A stretch of DNA of 58,958 bases, taken from contig JAEWBB010000027.1 in the NCBI GenBank assembly GCA_023391375.1, forward strand, positions 1 through 58,958. Reading direction: 5' to 3'. Positions 18,565-27,483 of this stretch are shown here, piece after piece. Source of the stretch: Pseudomonadota bacterium (GTDB taxonomy: Bacteria; Pseudomonadota; Alphaproteobacteria; Sphingomonadales; Sphingomonadaceae). The notes beneath the pieces are model-generated. The model made no database searches and was not told the DNA's origin. It saw only the letters and a program-made list of their open reading frames with translations. Positions within the stretch are counted from its first letter, which is position 1, and each line of letters opens with the position of its first letter. A program made the position numbers and the translations under genes.

Positions 18565-19631
18565 CGCAGTTTCAGCGTGGCGAGGCCCGCCAGCGCGAGG
18601 ATGAAGCTGACGATCCAGAAGCGGATGACGACGGTCGGCTCGCTCCAGCCCATATGCTCGAAATGGTGGTGGATCGGCGCCATCTTGAAGATGCGCTTGC
18701 CGAACCGCTTGAACCAGAACACCTGGATGACGACGCTGACTGCCTCGAGCACGAACAGGCCGCCGATGATCACCAGCACGAATTCATGATGCGCCGCGAC
18801 CGCGACCGCGCCCAATGCACCGCCCAGCGCTAGGCTGCCGGTGTCGCCCATGAAGACCGCCGCCGGCGGCGCGTTGAACCACAGGAAGGCCAGCCCCGCG
18901 CCGACCACCGACAGCAGCAGGATGGTGAGGTCGCCGACGCCCAGCACGTGCGGGATGCCGAGGTAGGTGGCGAACTTCGCGTTGCCGACCAGGTAGGTGA
19001 TCAGCGTGAAGGCCATGCAGGCGATGATCACCGGCATGGTCGCCAGCCCGTCCAGCCCGTCGGTCAGGTTCACCGCATTGCCGAACGCGACGATCACGAA
19101 CGCCCCGAACAGGACGTAAAGCAGCCCGATGTCGATCACCGGCCCGGAGTAGAACGGCACGTAAAGCTTGGTCCCGCCCCACCCGACCATCAGCCAGGTG
19201 GCGAAACCGGCGATGGCGAATTCCAGCGCGAGGCGCATCTTGCCGCTGAGGCCGGCGTGGTGCGCCTTCTTCACCTTGTCATAGTCGTCGAGGAAGCCGA
19301 TCAGCCCGAACCCGCCGGTCACCAGCAGGCACGCCCAGACGTAGCGGTTGGTGAGGTCCATCCACAGCAGCACCGACACCGCAACCGAGATCAGGATCAG
19401 CAGGCCGCCCATGGTCGGCGTGCCGCGCTTGGCGAGGTGGCTCTGCGGCCCGTCGGCGCGGATCGGCTGGCCCTTCCCCTGCTTGGCGCGCAGCCAGCGG
19501 ATGAACGCCGGCCCGATGAACAGGCCGAGAAACAGCGCCGTGAAGCTCGCCGCGCCGGCGCGGAAGCTGATGTAGCGGATGAGGTTGAGGAGGCCGGGGA
19601 AGCCCAGCTGCTCGGCAATTACGTAAAGCAT
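18561..19631 (-). CDS. mraY: Phospho-MurNAc-pentapeptide translocase MraY
   Basis: Integral membrane enzyme of 356 residues that moves phospho-MurNAc-pentapeptide onto undecaprenyl phosphate to make lipid I. The catalytic aspartate motif FLDDYDK and the conserved NAVNLTDGLDGLA are present, as is the C-terminal PIHHHFE loop. ATG 19631 overlaps the 3' end of murF by 13 bp. The longer open frame upstream lies inside murF and is not used. Confidence 0.97.
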   Translation of the reverse strand: MLYVIAEQLGFPGLLNLIRYISFRAGAASFTALFLGLFIGPAFIRWLRAKQGKGQPIRADGPQSHLAKRGTPTMGGLLILISVAVSVLLWMDLTNRYVWACLLVTGGFGLIGFLDDYDKVKKAHHAGLSGKMRLALEFAIAGFATWLMVGWGGTKLYVPFYSGPVIDIGLLYVLFGAFVIVAFGNAVNLTDGLDGLATMPVIIACMAFTLITYLVGNAKFATYLGIPHVLGVGDLTILLLSVVGAGLAFLWFNAPPAAVFMGDTGSLALGGALGAVAVAAHHEFVLVIIGGLFVLEAVSVVIQVFWFKRFGKRIFKMAPIHHHFEHMGWSEPTVVIRFWIVSFILALAGLATLKLR

Positions 19632-21010
19632 TTGGCGCGGCCCCCTGCCACTTCCTCGACCAAGCGGGCAAGGCCGATCGAGTTCGACGCCTTCACAAGC
19701 ACCGCGTCCCCGGCTCGCACCGTCGATAACAGCGCGTCCAACGCGGTATCCACCGAATTGACGGCGCAAACGTCGACCTTGCCTTCGAGCGCCTGGCCCA
19801 GCGGATCCATCTCGTCCCCGACGAGGATCGCGACATCGACCTTCGCGCCTTCGACCGCTGGTGCCAGCGCGGCATGGAGCGCCGGCCCTTGCTCGCCCAG
19901 CTCGCGCATCGGGCCGAGCACGGCGATGCGCCGCTTGACGCCCTTCTCCTCGCCCAGGCTCTTCAGCGTCGCCGCCATCGAGGCGGGATTGGCGTTGTAG
20001 CTTTCGTCAATCAGCAGGAAGTGGCCGTCATCGGTTGTGACCTTGTGCCGCTCGCCGCGCCCCTTCAGCCCGCCCATCTCGGCCAGCGCCAGCCCGCAAA
20101 TCGCCAGGTCCGCGCCCGCCGCCTCGCACGCTGCCAATACGGCCAGCGAATTGTCGATCCAGTGGCTGCCGCGCTGGGCGACGGTGTAGGTCAACTCGCT
20201 CTCTTCCAGCCGCGCGGTGATGAGGCTGCCGCCCTTGTCCGACGCCGCCGAATGCAGCGCGACGACGTCGCCATCGGTGCCGCCGAACGTGAGCGTGCGG
20301 CCCGCGTGCGGCCGCGCCGCCTTGACCAGCCGGTCGCGGTAAGGGCTGGCGTCGGGAATGATCGCGACCCCGTCCGGCTCCAGCCCTTCGAAAATCTCGC
20401 CCTTGGCATCGGCGATCGCTTCCATGCTGCCGAGATGTTCGATGTGGGCCGAGGCGATGGTCGTGACGAGCGCGATGTGCGGGCGCACCAGCCGCGTCAG
20501 CGCGGCGATCTCGCCGGCGTGGTTCATGCCCATTTCGAGCACCGCATACTGACTGTCGCGCGGCATGCGGGCGAGGCTCAGCGGCACCCCGGTGTGGTTG
20601 TTGTAACTCTTGACCGAGCGATGGGTCCGTCCCCGCGCGTTGCGGTCGAGCGCTGCGAACAGCGCCTCCTTGGTCGAGGTCTTGCCGACCGACCCGGTCA
20701 CGCCGACCACGGTGCCCGTCATCCGCGCCCGCGCCGCCCTGGCCAGCGCTTCGAGCGCCTGCGGCACGTCGGCGACCAGGACGTGCGGCCCGTCGACCGG
20801 TTTCGACACCAGCGCCCCGGCCGCGCCGGACGCGAGCGCCTTGGCGACGAAATCATGGCCGTCGGCGACCGTCCCGGGCATGGCGACGAACAGGAAGCCC
20901 GGCTCGATCTCGCGGCTGTCGAAGGCGACGCCCGTCGCCTCAAACACGCCGCCGTGCAGCGTCCCGCCGGTCGCCTCGACAATCTCGTCACTGGTCCACA
21001 GGGCGCTCAC
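19619..21010 (-). CDS. murF: UDP-MurNAc-tripeptide--D-Ala-D-Ala ligase MurF
   Basis: Mur ligase of 463 residues that adds the D-Ala-D-Ala made by Ddl. The ATP loop is GVTGSVGKTSTKE and the central motif is NNHTGVPLSL. The DESYNANPASM stretch is typical of MurF. The start is GTG 21010, overlapping the murE TGA as GTGA. The gene overlaps mraY at its 3' end, so the group is translated as a unit. Confidence 0.96.
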   Translation of the reverse strand: MSALWTSDEIVEATGGTLHGGVFEATGVAFDSREIEPGFLFVAMPGTVADGHDFVAKALASGAAGALVSKPVDGPHVLVADVPQALEALARAARARMTGTVVGVTGSVGKTSTKEALFAALDRNARGRTHRSVKSYNNHTGVPLSLARMPRDSQYAVLEMGMNHAGEIAALTRLVRPHIALVTTIASAHIEHLGSMEAIADAKGEIFEGLEPDGVAIIPDASPYRDRLVKAARPHAGRTLTFGGTDGDVVALHSAASDKGGSLITARLEESELTYTVAQRGSHWIDNSLAVLAACEAAGADLAICGLALAEMGGLKGRGERHKVTTDDGHFLLIDESYNANPASMAATLKSLGEEKGVKRRIAVLGPMRELGEQGPALHAALAPAVEGAKVDVAILVGDEMDPLGQALEGKVDVCAVNSVDTALDALLSTVRAGDAVLVKASNSIGLARLVEEVAGGRAKCFT

Positions 21011-22425
21011 GCCGCCACCTCCCGCGCCACGTCCGCGTCGTCGAACGGCAGCACCGTGTCGCCGACAATCTGTCCCTGCTCATGGCCCTTGCCGGCGAGC
21101 AGCACAATGTCGCCCGCCTTGGCCATTTTAAGCGCCTCGGCGATCGCCTCGCGCCGCCCGCCGATCTCGATCGCGCCAGGCGCGCCGGCCATGACCGCCT
21201 TGCGGATCGCCGCCGGGTCCTCGCTGCGCGGATTGTCGTCGGTCACGATCACGACGTCGCTGGACCTGGCCGCGACCTCGCCCATCGGCGCGCGCTTGCC
21301 GGTGTCGCGATCCCCGCCGGCACCGAACACGGTGATCAGCTTGCCCTCGACATGCGGTCGCAGCGCGGCGATCGCCGCCTCCAGCGCGTCGGCGGTGTGG
21401 GCATAATCGACATAGACCGGCGCGCCGGCAGGCGTGATGACCGCCCGTTCCAGCCGCCCGCGGACCGGCGATACTCGCCCCATCGCAGACAGCACGTCGC
21501 GCCACGCTCCGCCGGTCGCCAACACGAAGCCGGCCGCGACCAGCACGTTGGCCGCCTGGTAGCTGCCGATCAGCGGCAGGGTCAGCGGATATTCCTTCCC
21601 GTCATGCTCCAGCAGCAGTTTCTGGCCGAGCGGGGACGAGGTTCGGCTGGCGAGTCGGATTGTCTCGCCCTTCTCGCCGACCGTGAGTAGCTTCAGCCCG
21701 CGCGCCCTCGCCCGCGCGATGACCTCGCCGCTCTTGGGATCGTCGGCCCACACCACCGCTGCCGCGCCCGGCTCGGCCAGCCGCCCGACGAGCTGCATCT
21801 TGGCCTCGAAATAGGCGTCCATCGTCTGGTGATAGTCGAGGTGGTCGCGGGAAAAATTGGTGAAGCCGACCGCTTTCAGCGGCACGCCCTCGGCACGGTG
21901 CTGGTCGAGGCCATGGGACGAGGCCTCGTAGGCGACATGGGAAATCCCCATCCGCTTAAGGCCCGCCATATTGTTGAGGAAGGTGACGATGTCGGGCGTC
22001 GTCAGGCCCGTCTTCACCTGGTCGTCGGCGGTGGTCACGCCGAGCGTCCCGATCGAGGCCGAGCGGTGGCCCAGCATGCGCCACATCTGGCGCGCCATCT
22101 CGACCGACGAGGTCTTGCCGTTGGTGCCGGTCACCGCGACCACCGTTTCAGGATACGGCCCGTAGTATCGCGCTGCCAGTTCGGCGAAGCGCCGCCTCGG
22201 CTCGTCGTCGAGGATGGCGAGCGTGCCGTCCGGCACCTTGGCACCGGTGTCGGCGACGACTGCGATCGCGCCGCGCTTCACCGCCTCGGCGATGAAGTCT
22301 TCGCCGTTGAAGGCCGCGCCCCTGAAGGCGCCGAACACGTTGCCCGGCGCGACCTTGCGATGGTCGAGCGCGAAGCCTGTGACCGATGAATCGCCGCCCG
22401 CGCCCGCGAGTTCGCCCAAGCGCAT
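21007..22425 (-). CDS. murE: UDP-MurNAc-tripeptide synthetase MurE (meso-DAP type)
   Basis: Mur ligase of 472 residues that adds the third stem residue. The DNPRSEDP motif near residue 410 is the signature of enzymes that add meso-diaminopimelate rather than lysine, so the cell wall is DAP-type. The ATP loop is GTNGKTSS. ATG 22425 follows the ftsI TAA by 4 bp, with GAAGG about 12 bp upstream. An in-frame GTG at 22467 lies inside ftsI and is less likely. Confidence 0.96.
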   Translation of the reverse strand: MRLGELAGAGGDSSVTGFALDHRKVAPGNVFGAFRGAAFNGEDFIAEAVKRGAIAVVADTGAKVPDGTLAILDDEPRRRFAELAARYYGPYPETVVAVTGTNGKTSSVEMARQMWRMLGHRSASIGTLGVTTADDQVKTGLTTPDIVTFLNNMAGLKRMGISHVAYEASSHGLDQHRAEGVPLKAVGFTNFSRDHLDYHQTMDAYFEAKMQLVGRLAEPGAAAVVWADDPKSGEVIARARARGLKLLTVGEKGETIRLASRTSSPLGQKLLLEHDGKEYPLTLPLIGSYQAANVLVAAGFVLATGGAWRDVLSAMGRVSPVRGRLERAVITPAGAPVYVDYAHTADALEAAIAALRPHVEGKLITVFGAGGDRDTGKRAPMGEVAARSSDVVIVTDDNPRSEDPAAIRKAVMAGAPGAIEIGGRREAIAEALKMAKAGDIVLLAGKGHEQGQIVGDTVLPFDDADVAREVAA

Positions 22426-22429
22426 GAGG

Positions 22430-24142
22430 TTAATGGCCTTCTTTTTCGTGGACGAAGGGGAGGACACTGCCCATGTCGGGCTCGCGTTTCAGGTCGGGTC
22501 TCACGCCGAGCATCGGGGCGATCCGGGCGACCGTCTTCGACACCACCGGCGCCACGTTCCAGCCTGCGGTGTGGAAGCCGTAGGTTTCCTTGGTCGCCTT
22601 GGGATCGTCGAGCATGACGACGATGACATAGCGCGGCTCGTCCATCGGGAACACACCGGCAAAGGTCGTCACCACCGCTGCCGACGAATAGCGCCCGCCG
22701 ATCAGCTTTTCGGCCGTGCCGGTCTTGCCGCCGATGCGGTAACCGGGCGCATCGGCCTTCTTGCCGGTGCCTTCGACCACGACCAGGCGGAGCAGCGCCC
22801 GCATCTTGTAGCTGGTCTCCTCGGTGAACACTCGCTCGCCCTTGGCGGCAGCATGGTTCTTGTCGACCTTGAGGATGGTCGAGGGGTGGTAGACACCGCC
22901 GTTGAACAGCGTGGCATAGCCGTTGGCGAGGTGCAGCGGGCTGACCGCAATGCCGTGACCGAAGCCGACGGTCACCGTCTCGAACGGACCCCAGCGGCTG
23001 CCCGGCGTCAGGGTCCGGCCGCGTTCGGGAAGCTCGACCTTCACCTTTTCGAGGAAGTGCATTTTCTTGAGAAAGCTCTTCTGGCGCTCGGTGCCGAGCT
23101 GGTCGGCAATCAGGGCGGTGCCGATATTCGAGCTTTCCTTCATGATTTCGGCCACCGAACACATCCGGCCGAAGGGATGGGTGTCATGGACGGTCTGGCC
23201 ATAGATGTTCAGCTCGTGCGGACAGCTGTAGGTCTGGCCCATCGACTTGATCAGCCCGCTGTCCATCGACATGGCGACGGTGAACGGCTTGAAGGTCGAG
23301 CCGAGCTCGTAGACGCCCAGCGTCGCGCGGTTGAACCGTGCATCGGCCGGCGCTTGTCCCGCAACGTTCGGATTGAACGTCGGCAGCGAAGTCATCGCCA
23401 GGATTTCACTGGTGTGGACGTCCATGATGACGCCGGCCGCGCCGATCGCGCTGAAATGGTCCATCGCCGCCTGCAGTTCGTTCTGCAACGCCTGCTGGAC
23501 GCGGCTGGAAATCGACAGCACCAGCGGCGAATTTCGCTCCGCCGGGTCGCTTAGCCGTTCTTCGAACGAACGCTCGACGCCGCCCGTCCCCTTGCCATCG
23601 ATGTCGGTGAAGCCAAGGACGTGCGCGGCCAGGCTGGTCTGCGGATAGAGGCGATCCGGCTCGCGCTGGAGCTGCAGCCCGGGCTCGCCCAGCGCATTGA
23701 TCCGCTCGACTAGCTGCGGCTCGGCGCGGCGGCGCAGGAAGTAGAAGCTGCGGTTCGACACCAGCATCGCGTGGTAGGCGGCGGCATCCTTTTCCGGCAT
23801 CAGCTCTGCCAGCTTCTGCGCCAGCTCCAGCTTGTCGCCGATAACTTTTTTCGGCTGCAGGCCGATCGTCCAGGCGTCGATCGTGCGGGCCAGTGCGATG
23901 CCATCGCGATCGACGATGTCGGCTCGGTCCGGCCCCGCCGTGCCGATGCCGCCGCGCCGCCCGGCATGGTCGCCAAACGCCGCCAGCCAGGCGAGGCGCA
24001 ATACGATGATGAAGACGATCGCGCCGAACGCCAGCATGCCGATCATCAGCCGCTGGTGCATCAGCGCCAGCAGCTTGCGCCGCTGTCCGACCAGACGGAG
24101 CCGCTCGGGCCTGGCGACGAGAGCGGGCGTCGGGGCGTTCAT
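22430..24142 (-). CDS. ftsI: Septal transpeptidase FtsI (PBP3)
   Basis: Class B penicillin-binding protein of 570 residues that cross-links septal peptidoglycan with FtsW. One N-terminal membrane helix (about 30-52) anchors it. The active-site serine is Ser282 in STFK (282-285), SSN supplies the second motif, and KTGT is at 473-476. ATG 24142 follows ftsL by 10 bp. An extended frame to 24214 would read through the end of ftsL. Confidence 0.96.
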   Translation of the reverse strand: MNAPTPALVARPERLRLVGQRRKLLALMHQRLMIGMLAFGAIVFIIVLRLAWLAAFGDHAGRRGGIGTAGPDRADIVDRDGIALARTIDAWTIGLQPKKVIGDKLELAQKLAELMPEKDAAAYHAMLVSNRSFYFLRRRAEPQLVERINALGEPGLQLQREPDRLYPQTSLAAHVLGFTDIDGKGTGGVERSFEERLSDPAERNSPLVLSISSRVQQALQNELQAAMDHFSAIGAAGVIMDVHTSEILAMTSLPTFNPNVAGQAPADARFNRATLGVYELGSTFKPFTVAMSMDSGLIKSMGQTYSCPHELNIYGQTVHDTHPFGRMCSVAEIMKESSNIGTALIADQLGTERQKSFLKKMHFLEKVKVELPERGRTLTPGSRWGPFETVTVGFGHGIAVSPLHLANGYATLFNGGVYHPSTILKVDKNHAAAKGERVFTEETSYKMRALLRLVVVEGTGKKADAPGYRIGGKTGTAEKLIGGRYSSAAVVTTFAGVFPMDEPRYVIVVMLDDPKATKETYGFHTAGWNVAPVVSKTVARIAPMLGVRPDLKREPDMGSVLPFVHEKEGH

Positions 24143-24152
24143 TTTTCCGTTG

Positions 24153-24800
24153 CTATTCCTTGGACTTGGCTGCGTTCGCTTTGGCCTTTGCCGACGCGCT
24201 CGGCAAGGGGGCAAGCGGGTCGGCCGACGCGGTTTTCGCGGGCTTGGCCGCAGCGGGCTTGGTCGTCGCCTTGGCCGCCTTGGCCTTGGCCGGCGGGGCG
24301 ATGTCCAGCGTCACTGCCCTGGGCGCCGGGCGGGCCGGTTCGACCTTCAGGGAAGCGACATGCATCATGTCGGCGGCAGCAACGCCATGGCGCGCCGGCT
24401 GCCCCGAATCCGTGACGTCGGCATCACCCGTCAGCACGGGCGCCTGGCGTTCCGGCGCGGGCGCACTGGCGAGGACCACCGGCGCATCGATCGGGCTCTT
24501 TTGTTCCGGCTTGGCCAGCGTCGCCAGCTGGAAGGTGCCTTCGACGAACTGGTCGGCCTGCGGCGCGGACAGGCGGATGAACCTGGCGTTCCACCGCTCC
24601 AGCTGGGCGAGGCGGCCGCGGGTCCCGACCTCGGTTTCCAGCGTGCGAATGTCGCGCTGGGCGAGTAGGATCTTGCTTTCGGTCGATTCCAGCTCGGCTC
24701 GGGTCGAGGCAACCGACAGCGAGACGAGGTAGCAGCCGAGCGCGGCGGCGCCGACGGCCCCGGCCATGAAGACCTGCTTGAAGCCTTGGGACGCGCTCAT
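24153..24800 (-). CDS. ftsL: FtsL-like division protein with long basic tail
   Basis: Bitopic membrane protein of 215 residues placed between rsmH and ftsI, where FtsL is expected. A membrane helix (about 11-31) is followed by a coiled-coil stretch (about 33-75). The remaining half is an unusual Ala/Lys/Pro-rich tail (about 160-215). FtsL is usually about 100-130 residues, so the tail is an extension. ATG 24800 overlaps the rsmH TGA as ATGA. Sequence similarity alone is weak, as is usual for FtsL; position carries the call. Confidence 0.8.
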   Translation of the reverse strand: MSASQGFKQVFMAGAVGAAALGCYLVSLSVASTRAELESTESKILLAQRDIRTLETEVGTRGRLAQLERWNARFIRLSAPQADQFVEGTFQLATLAKPEQKSPIDAPVVLASAPAPERQAPVLTGDADVTDSGQPARHGVAAADMMHVASLKVEPARPAPRAVTLDIAPPAKAKAAKATTKPAAAKPAKTASADPLAPLPSASAKAKANAAKSKE

Positions 24801-25753
24801 GCTGCTTTCTCCTGGTCCCACGCGGGCGCATCGGTACGCACGGCCGAGCGGAGCCGGGCCGAGCGCGCGCGCGGGTTACGGGCAAGCTCGGCCTCGGTGG
24901 GCGAAACCGGCTTGGCGACTTGGTCGAAGGTCGGGCGACGGGTCGCCTTCACCTCGGGAAGGTGGCGGGAGCCCGACGGCATCGCGCCGCTGCGCTCCTT
25001 GAGGAAGCGCTTGACGATGCGGTCCTCGAGCGAATGGAAGGTGACGACCGCCAGGCGGCCGCCGGCGCGCAGGCTCTTCTCGGCCGCGCGCAACCCCTGC
25101 TCCAGCTCGTCGAGCTCGGCATTGAGGTGGATCCGGATCGCCTGGAAGGTGCGCGTCGCCGGATCGGTCTTCATGCCAGGGTGGTGGCCCAGCGCCTTGC
25201 GCACGACCGCCGCCAGCTCACCGGTCCGCGACAGCGGCCGCGCCTTGACGATGGCGCGCGCCACGGTGCGGGCGCGCGGCTCCTCGCCATATTCCTTGAT
25301 GACGCGCGCGATCTCGGCCTCGTCCGCCTCGTTGAGAAACTCGGCCGCGCTCATCCCTTCGCGGCTCATCCGCATGTCGAGCGGGCCGTCGTTCTGGAAG
25401 GAAAAGCCGCGTTCGGCCTGGTCGAACTGCATCGACGACACGCCGATGTCGAGCGTGAGCCCGTCGACCGGCAGGAGGTCGCGCTCCGCCAGCGCCGAAT
25501 GCATCTGCGAAAAACGTTCGTGGATCAGGGTCAGCCGGGGATCCGGGACGAGGGACGGCCCGTTCGCGATCGCAGTCGGATCGCGGTCGAAACCGACCAC
25601 TCGTCCCGCCCCCGCCCCGAGCAGTGCGCGCGTATAGCCGCCTGCCCCGAACGTGCCGTCGACGATGGTCTCTCCGGGGGCAACGGAAAGGGCGTCGACG
25701 ACTTGGTCGAGCAGCACCGGAACGTGCGGGTCTTTACGCTCCGGGCCGCTCAC
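24797..25753 (-). CDS. rsmH: 16S rRNA m4C1402 methyltransferase RsmH
   Basis: SAM-dependent methyltransferase of 318 residues that methylates N4 of C1402 in 16S rRNA. The start HVPVLLDQVVDAL, the SAM loop DGTFGAGGYTRALL, and FHSLEDRIVKRF are family signatures. The start is GTG 25753, overlapping the mraZ TGA as GTGA. It follows mraZ in the usual dcw order. Confidence 0.97.
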   Translation of the reverse strand: MSGPERKDPHVPVLLDQVVDALSVAPGETIVDGTFGAGGYTRALLGAGAGRVVGFDRDPTAIANGPSLVPDPRLTLIHERFSQMHSALAERDLLPVDGLTLDIGVSSMQFDQAERGFSFQNDGPLDMRMSREGMSAAEFLNEADEAEIARVIKEYGEEPRARTVARAIVKARPLSRTGELAAVVRKALGHHPGMKTDPATRTFQAIRIHLNAELDELEQGLRAAEKSLRAGGRLAVVTFHSLEDRIVKRFLKERSGAMPSGSRHLPEVKATRRPTFDQVAKPVSPTEAELARNPRARSARLRSAVRTDAPAWDQEKAA

Positions 25754-26235
25754 AATCCCCGCTCCTCAAGTCGGAAACGGGCGATATCCTTCATGTCCTC
25801 GGGCACGTCAGGGTGCTCGAGGAACAGCTTGGGGTTCCAGATGTGGAAGGTCTCGCCGGCGCCGATGAATAGCGCGAGATCCTCGATACCGCCCTTGCGG
25901 CGCATCATCGGCGGAAGGACGATGCGGCCCGAGCTGTCGTAAGGCACTTCCTCGCTGGCGCCGAACGCCATCAGCGTGCGGCGAGCATAGTCGAGTTCGC
26001 TGCCTGCGCCGGTTTCTTCCTTTTCGGCGAGGCGTTCGATCTTGGCGTACTTCAACGCCGCGTAAGCGGGGTCGTAGGCATTGAGGCACGGGAAGACTTC
26101 ATGCTTGGCGAGCGTGATGGTGCGGGCATCGCCGCGGCGTTCGATCACCGAGCGCAGGAAGGCGGGCACGGAGACGCGACCCTTCGCGTCTACCGCGTTC
26201 AGCGCACTGCCCTGGAACAGATGCTCGAGTGCCAC
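25750..26235 (-). CDS. mraZ: Transcriptional regulator MraZ
   Basis: First gene of the dcw cluster. It has two SpoVT/AbrB-like repeats: FQGSALNAVDAKGRVSVP near the N-terminus and YDSSGRIVLPP near residue 100. MraZ proteins form rings and bind direct repeats in their own promoter. GTG 26235 is chosen because the protein then starts close to the conserved FQG and AAGG lies about 5 bp upstream. An ATG at 26289 would add 18 basic residues and is less likely. Candidate MraZ repeats lie 130-170 bp upstream. Confidence 0.92.
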   Translation of the reverse strand: MALEHLFQGSALNAVDAKGRVSVPAFLRSVIERRGDARTITLAKHEVFPCLNAYDPAYAALKYAKIERLAEKEETGAGSELDYARRTLMAFGASEEVPYDSSGRIVLPPMMRRKGGIEDLALFIGAGETFHIWNPKLFLEHPDVPEDMKDIARFRLEERGL

Positions 26236-26364
26236 TTGCCTTCGTCCCCTCGCGCGGGGACGAGCCGGTCCGTCGCGGGTGAACGGCATCCCGTTCGCCC
26301 GGCGGTTCCCGACTCAAAAAGGGATTGCCCCACGCTTGTGTGATGTTGGTAACTCACACCTGCG

Positions 26365-26410
26365 CGGGATACAATGGGTTTTCATGCCATTTCGTGGGAT
26401 TTCATGGGGT
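26365..26410 (+). promoter_or_regulatory. Candidate MraZ-binding direct repeats
   Basis: Five sites start exactly 10 bp apart: CGGGAT 26365, TGGGTT 26375, TGCCAT 26385 (degenerate), TGGGAT 26395 and TGGGGT 26405, with TTTCA-like spacers. Known MraZ boxes are TGGGN repeats separated by 5 bp, which gives the same 10-bp period. The repeats read on the strand opposite to mraZ, which should be checked against other alphaproteobacteria. Confidence 0.55.
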
Positions 26411-26481
26411 GTGGCGGAAAAGTCAGCCTTTTTTACCCTCTATTAACCCTTTGTTCTTTGCTTGTTCTAGTCAAGCCTTCC

Positions 26482-26490
26482 TGTGGATAA
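26482..26490 (-). promoter_or_regulatory. DnaA box before the dcw cluster
   Basis: TTATCCACA on the minus strand (TGTGGATAA on plus) is a perfect match to the consensus DnaA box. It lies about 250 bp upstream of the mraZ start and 25 bp from the end of the neighbouring small gene. It may link replication initiation to division gene expression; a single box could also be chance. Confidence 0.5.
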
Positions 26491-26515
26491 CTATGTTGGC
26501 AAGTAACGATGCCGC

Positions 26516-27151
26516 TTAGCGCGCGCTGAGTTTTTCGAGCTCGCCGACCAAGCGCGCCGCGCCCGGCCCGTCGCGCGCGAAGTCCGCGTCGGCGATAATC
26601 GTGACCCGCCCCTTGCCGATCGTGCAGCGCGCCACCACGGCGTCTTCTTCCAGCGTGCAGCCGCTTTGCTTTGAGGCGGCGAAGCTGCCGAGGCTCGAAC
26701 CGGGCTCGGGACGATAGAGGGTCAGCCCCCAATGGCCGAGCAGGCCGGTATCGGCATACGCCGGCACCGGCGCCAAAGGATCGCCCAGCGGCCTGTCTGT
26801 CGGCCACTGCAGCAAGGGATCGGCGAGCAGGAGAAGGTGTCCGCCGCCCCGCACCCACGCATCGAGATCGACCAGCGCCTCCGCCGTTTGCGCCCGCGGT
26901 TGGGCCATCAGCAACAATCCCGCGCCGTCGAGGCTGGTCGCGTCGGCCAGCGCGATCGGGCGGAGCGCGAACCGCGACTGCAGCGCATCGCGGAGCGGAC
27001 TGTCGGGCGCTTCCAGCGCAAAATCGTCGGCGAACAGGATGGGCAGCGACGACAGCAGCAGCAGGGGCGGCCTGGCCTGTTCGGCAGGCGCCAGCCCGCA
27101 GGCGCCGCCCCCAAGGGCCAGCGCCGCCACCGCGGCAGCCATGTTCTTCAC
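26516..27151 (-). CDS. Exported protein of unknown function, DUF4350/GldG-like
   Basis: A 211-residue protein with an N-terminal signal-like helix (1-22, with a weak lipobox GGAC). The body resembles the glutamine-amidotransferase-like fold of GldG/DUF4350 proteins (LDAWVRGGGHLLLLADPLL near residue 100), but catalytic residues cannot be assigned. The start is GTG 27151, overlapping the TGA of the upstream gene as GTGA; ATG 27142 is the alternative. The two genes form a small operon that ends just before the dcw promoter region. Confidence 0.6.
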   Translation of the reverse strand: MKNMAAAVAALALGGGACGLAPAEQARPPLLLLSSLPILFADDFALEAPDSPLRDALQSRFALRPIALADATSLDGAGLLLMAQPRAQTAEALVDLDAWVRGGGHLLLLADPLLQWPTDRPLGDPLAPVPAYADTGLLGHWGLTLYRPEPGSSLGSFAASKQSGCTLEEDAVVARCTIGKGRVTIIADADFARDGPGAARLVGELEKLSAR

Positions 27152-27402
27152 TGTCCGGCCGGTTTCTTCTTGGCGGGCTTGGCCGCCACTTCATTGTCCG
27201 ACTGCCCCTGGCCGGGTGCTGCGCCGATTTCGGCGAGCGGCTCGTTGGGATCTTCCGCAACCGTCGGCGCCGGGAGCGGCACGCTGTCCTGTCCGACCCG
27301 CCGCAGCGCGGCGCCGAGCAGCACGACGAGGAACACCACCGCCAGGCCGGTCAGCCCGTAACGAATGCGTTGGTAAAGGGTCCGGTTGTCCTGGGCCGCC
27401 AT
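27148..27402 (-). CDS. Small single-helix membrane protein
   Basis: An 84-residue protein with one membrane helix (about 15-34) and a Pro/Ala/Lys-rich C-terminal tail ending AAKPAKKKPAGQ. No family was recognised. Its stop overlaps the next gene's GTG start, so the two are translated together. The start ATG at 27402 is the only good choice. Confidence 0.65.
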   Translation of the reverse strand: MAAQDNRTLYQRIRYGLTGLAVVFLVVLLGAALRRVGQDSVPLPAPTVAEDPNEPLAEIGAAPGQGQSDNEVAAKPAKKKPAGQ

Positions 27403-27483
27403 TCATCGAATCCTATGCCGCTTCGCCGAACCAATCAACGACCTGACTTGACGGCGTAACATGTTGGAGCGAAAGGCGCCGCC

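Larger units (their letters stand above)
26236..26515. promoter_or_regulatory. Upstream region of the dcw cluster
   Basis: This 280-bp gap holds no convincing gene. It contains an array of TGGG-type repeats spaced 10 bp apart (26365-26410), one GANTC site (26311-26315), an AT-rich stretch (26427-26470) and a perfect DnaA box (26482-26490). It must hold the main promoter for the 16-gene minus-strand cluster, but no clear -35/-10 pair could be fixed. Confidence 0.6.

Noticed and set aside
26427..26483. Sigma-70 promoter for mraZ using TTGACT on the minus strand
   Set aside because: The best -10-like TTAATA is 22 bases away, too far for a confident call.
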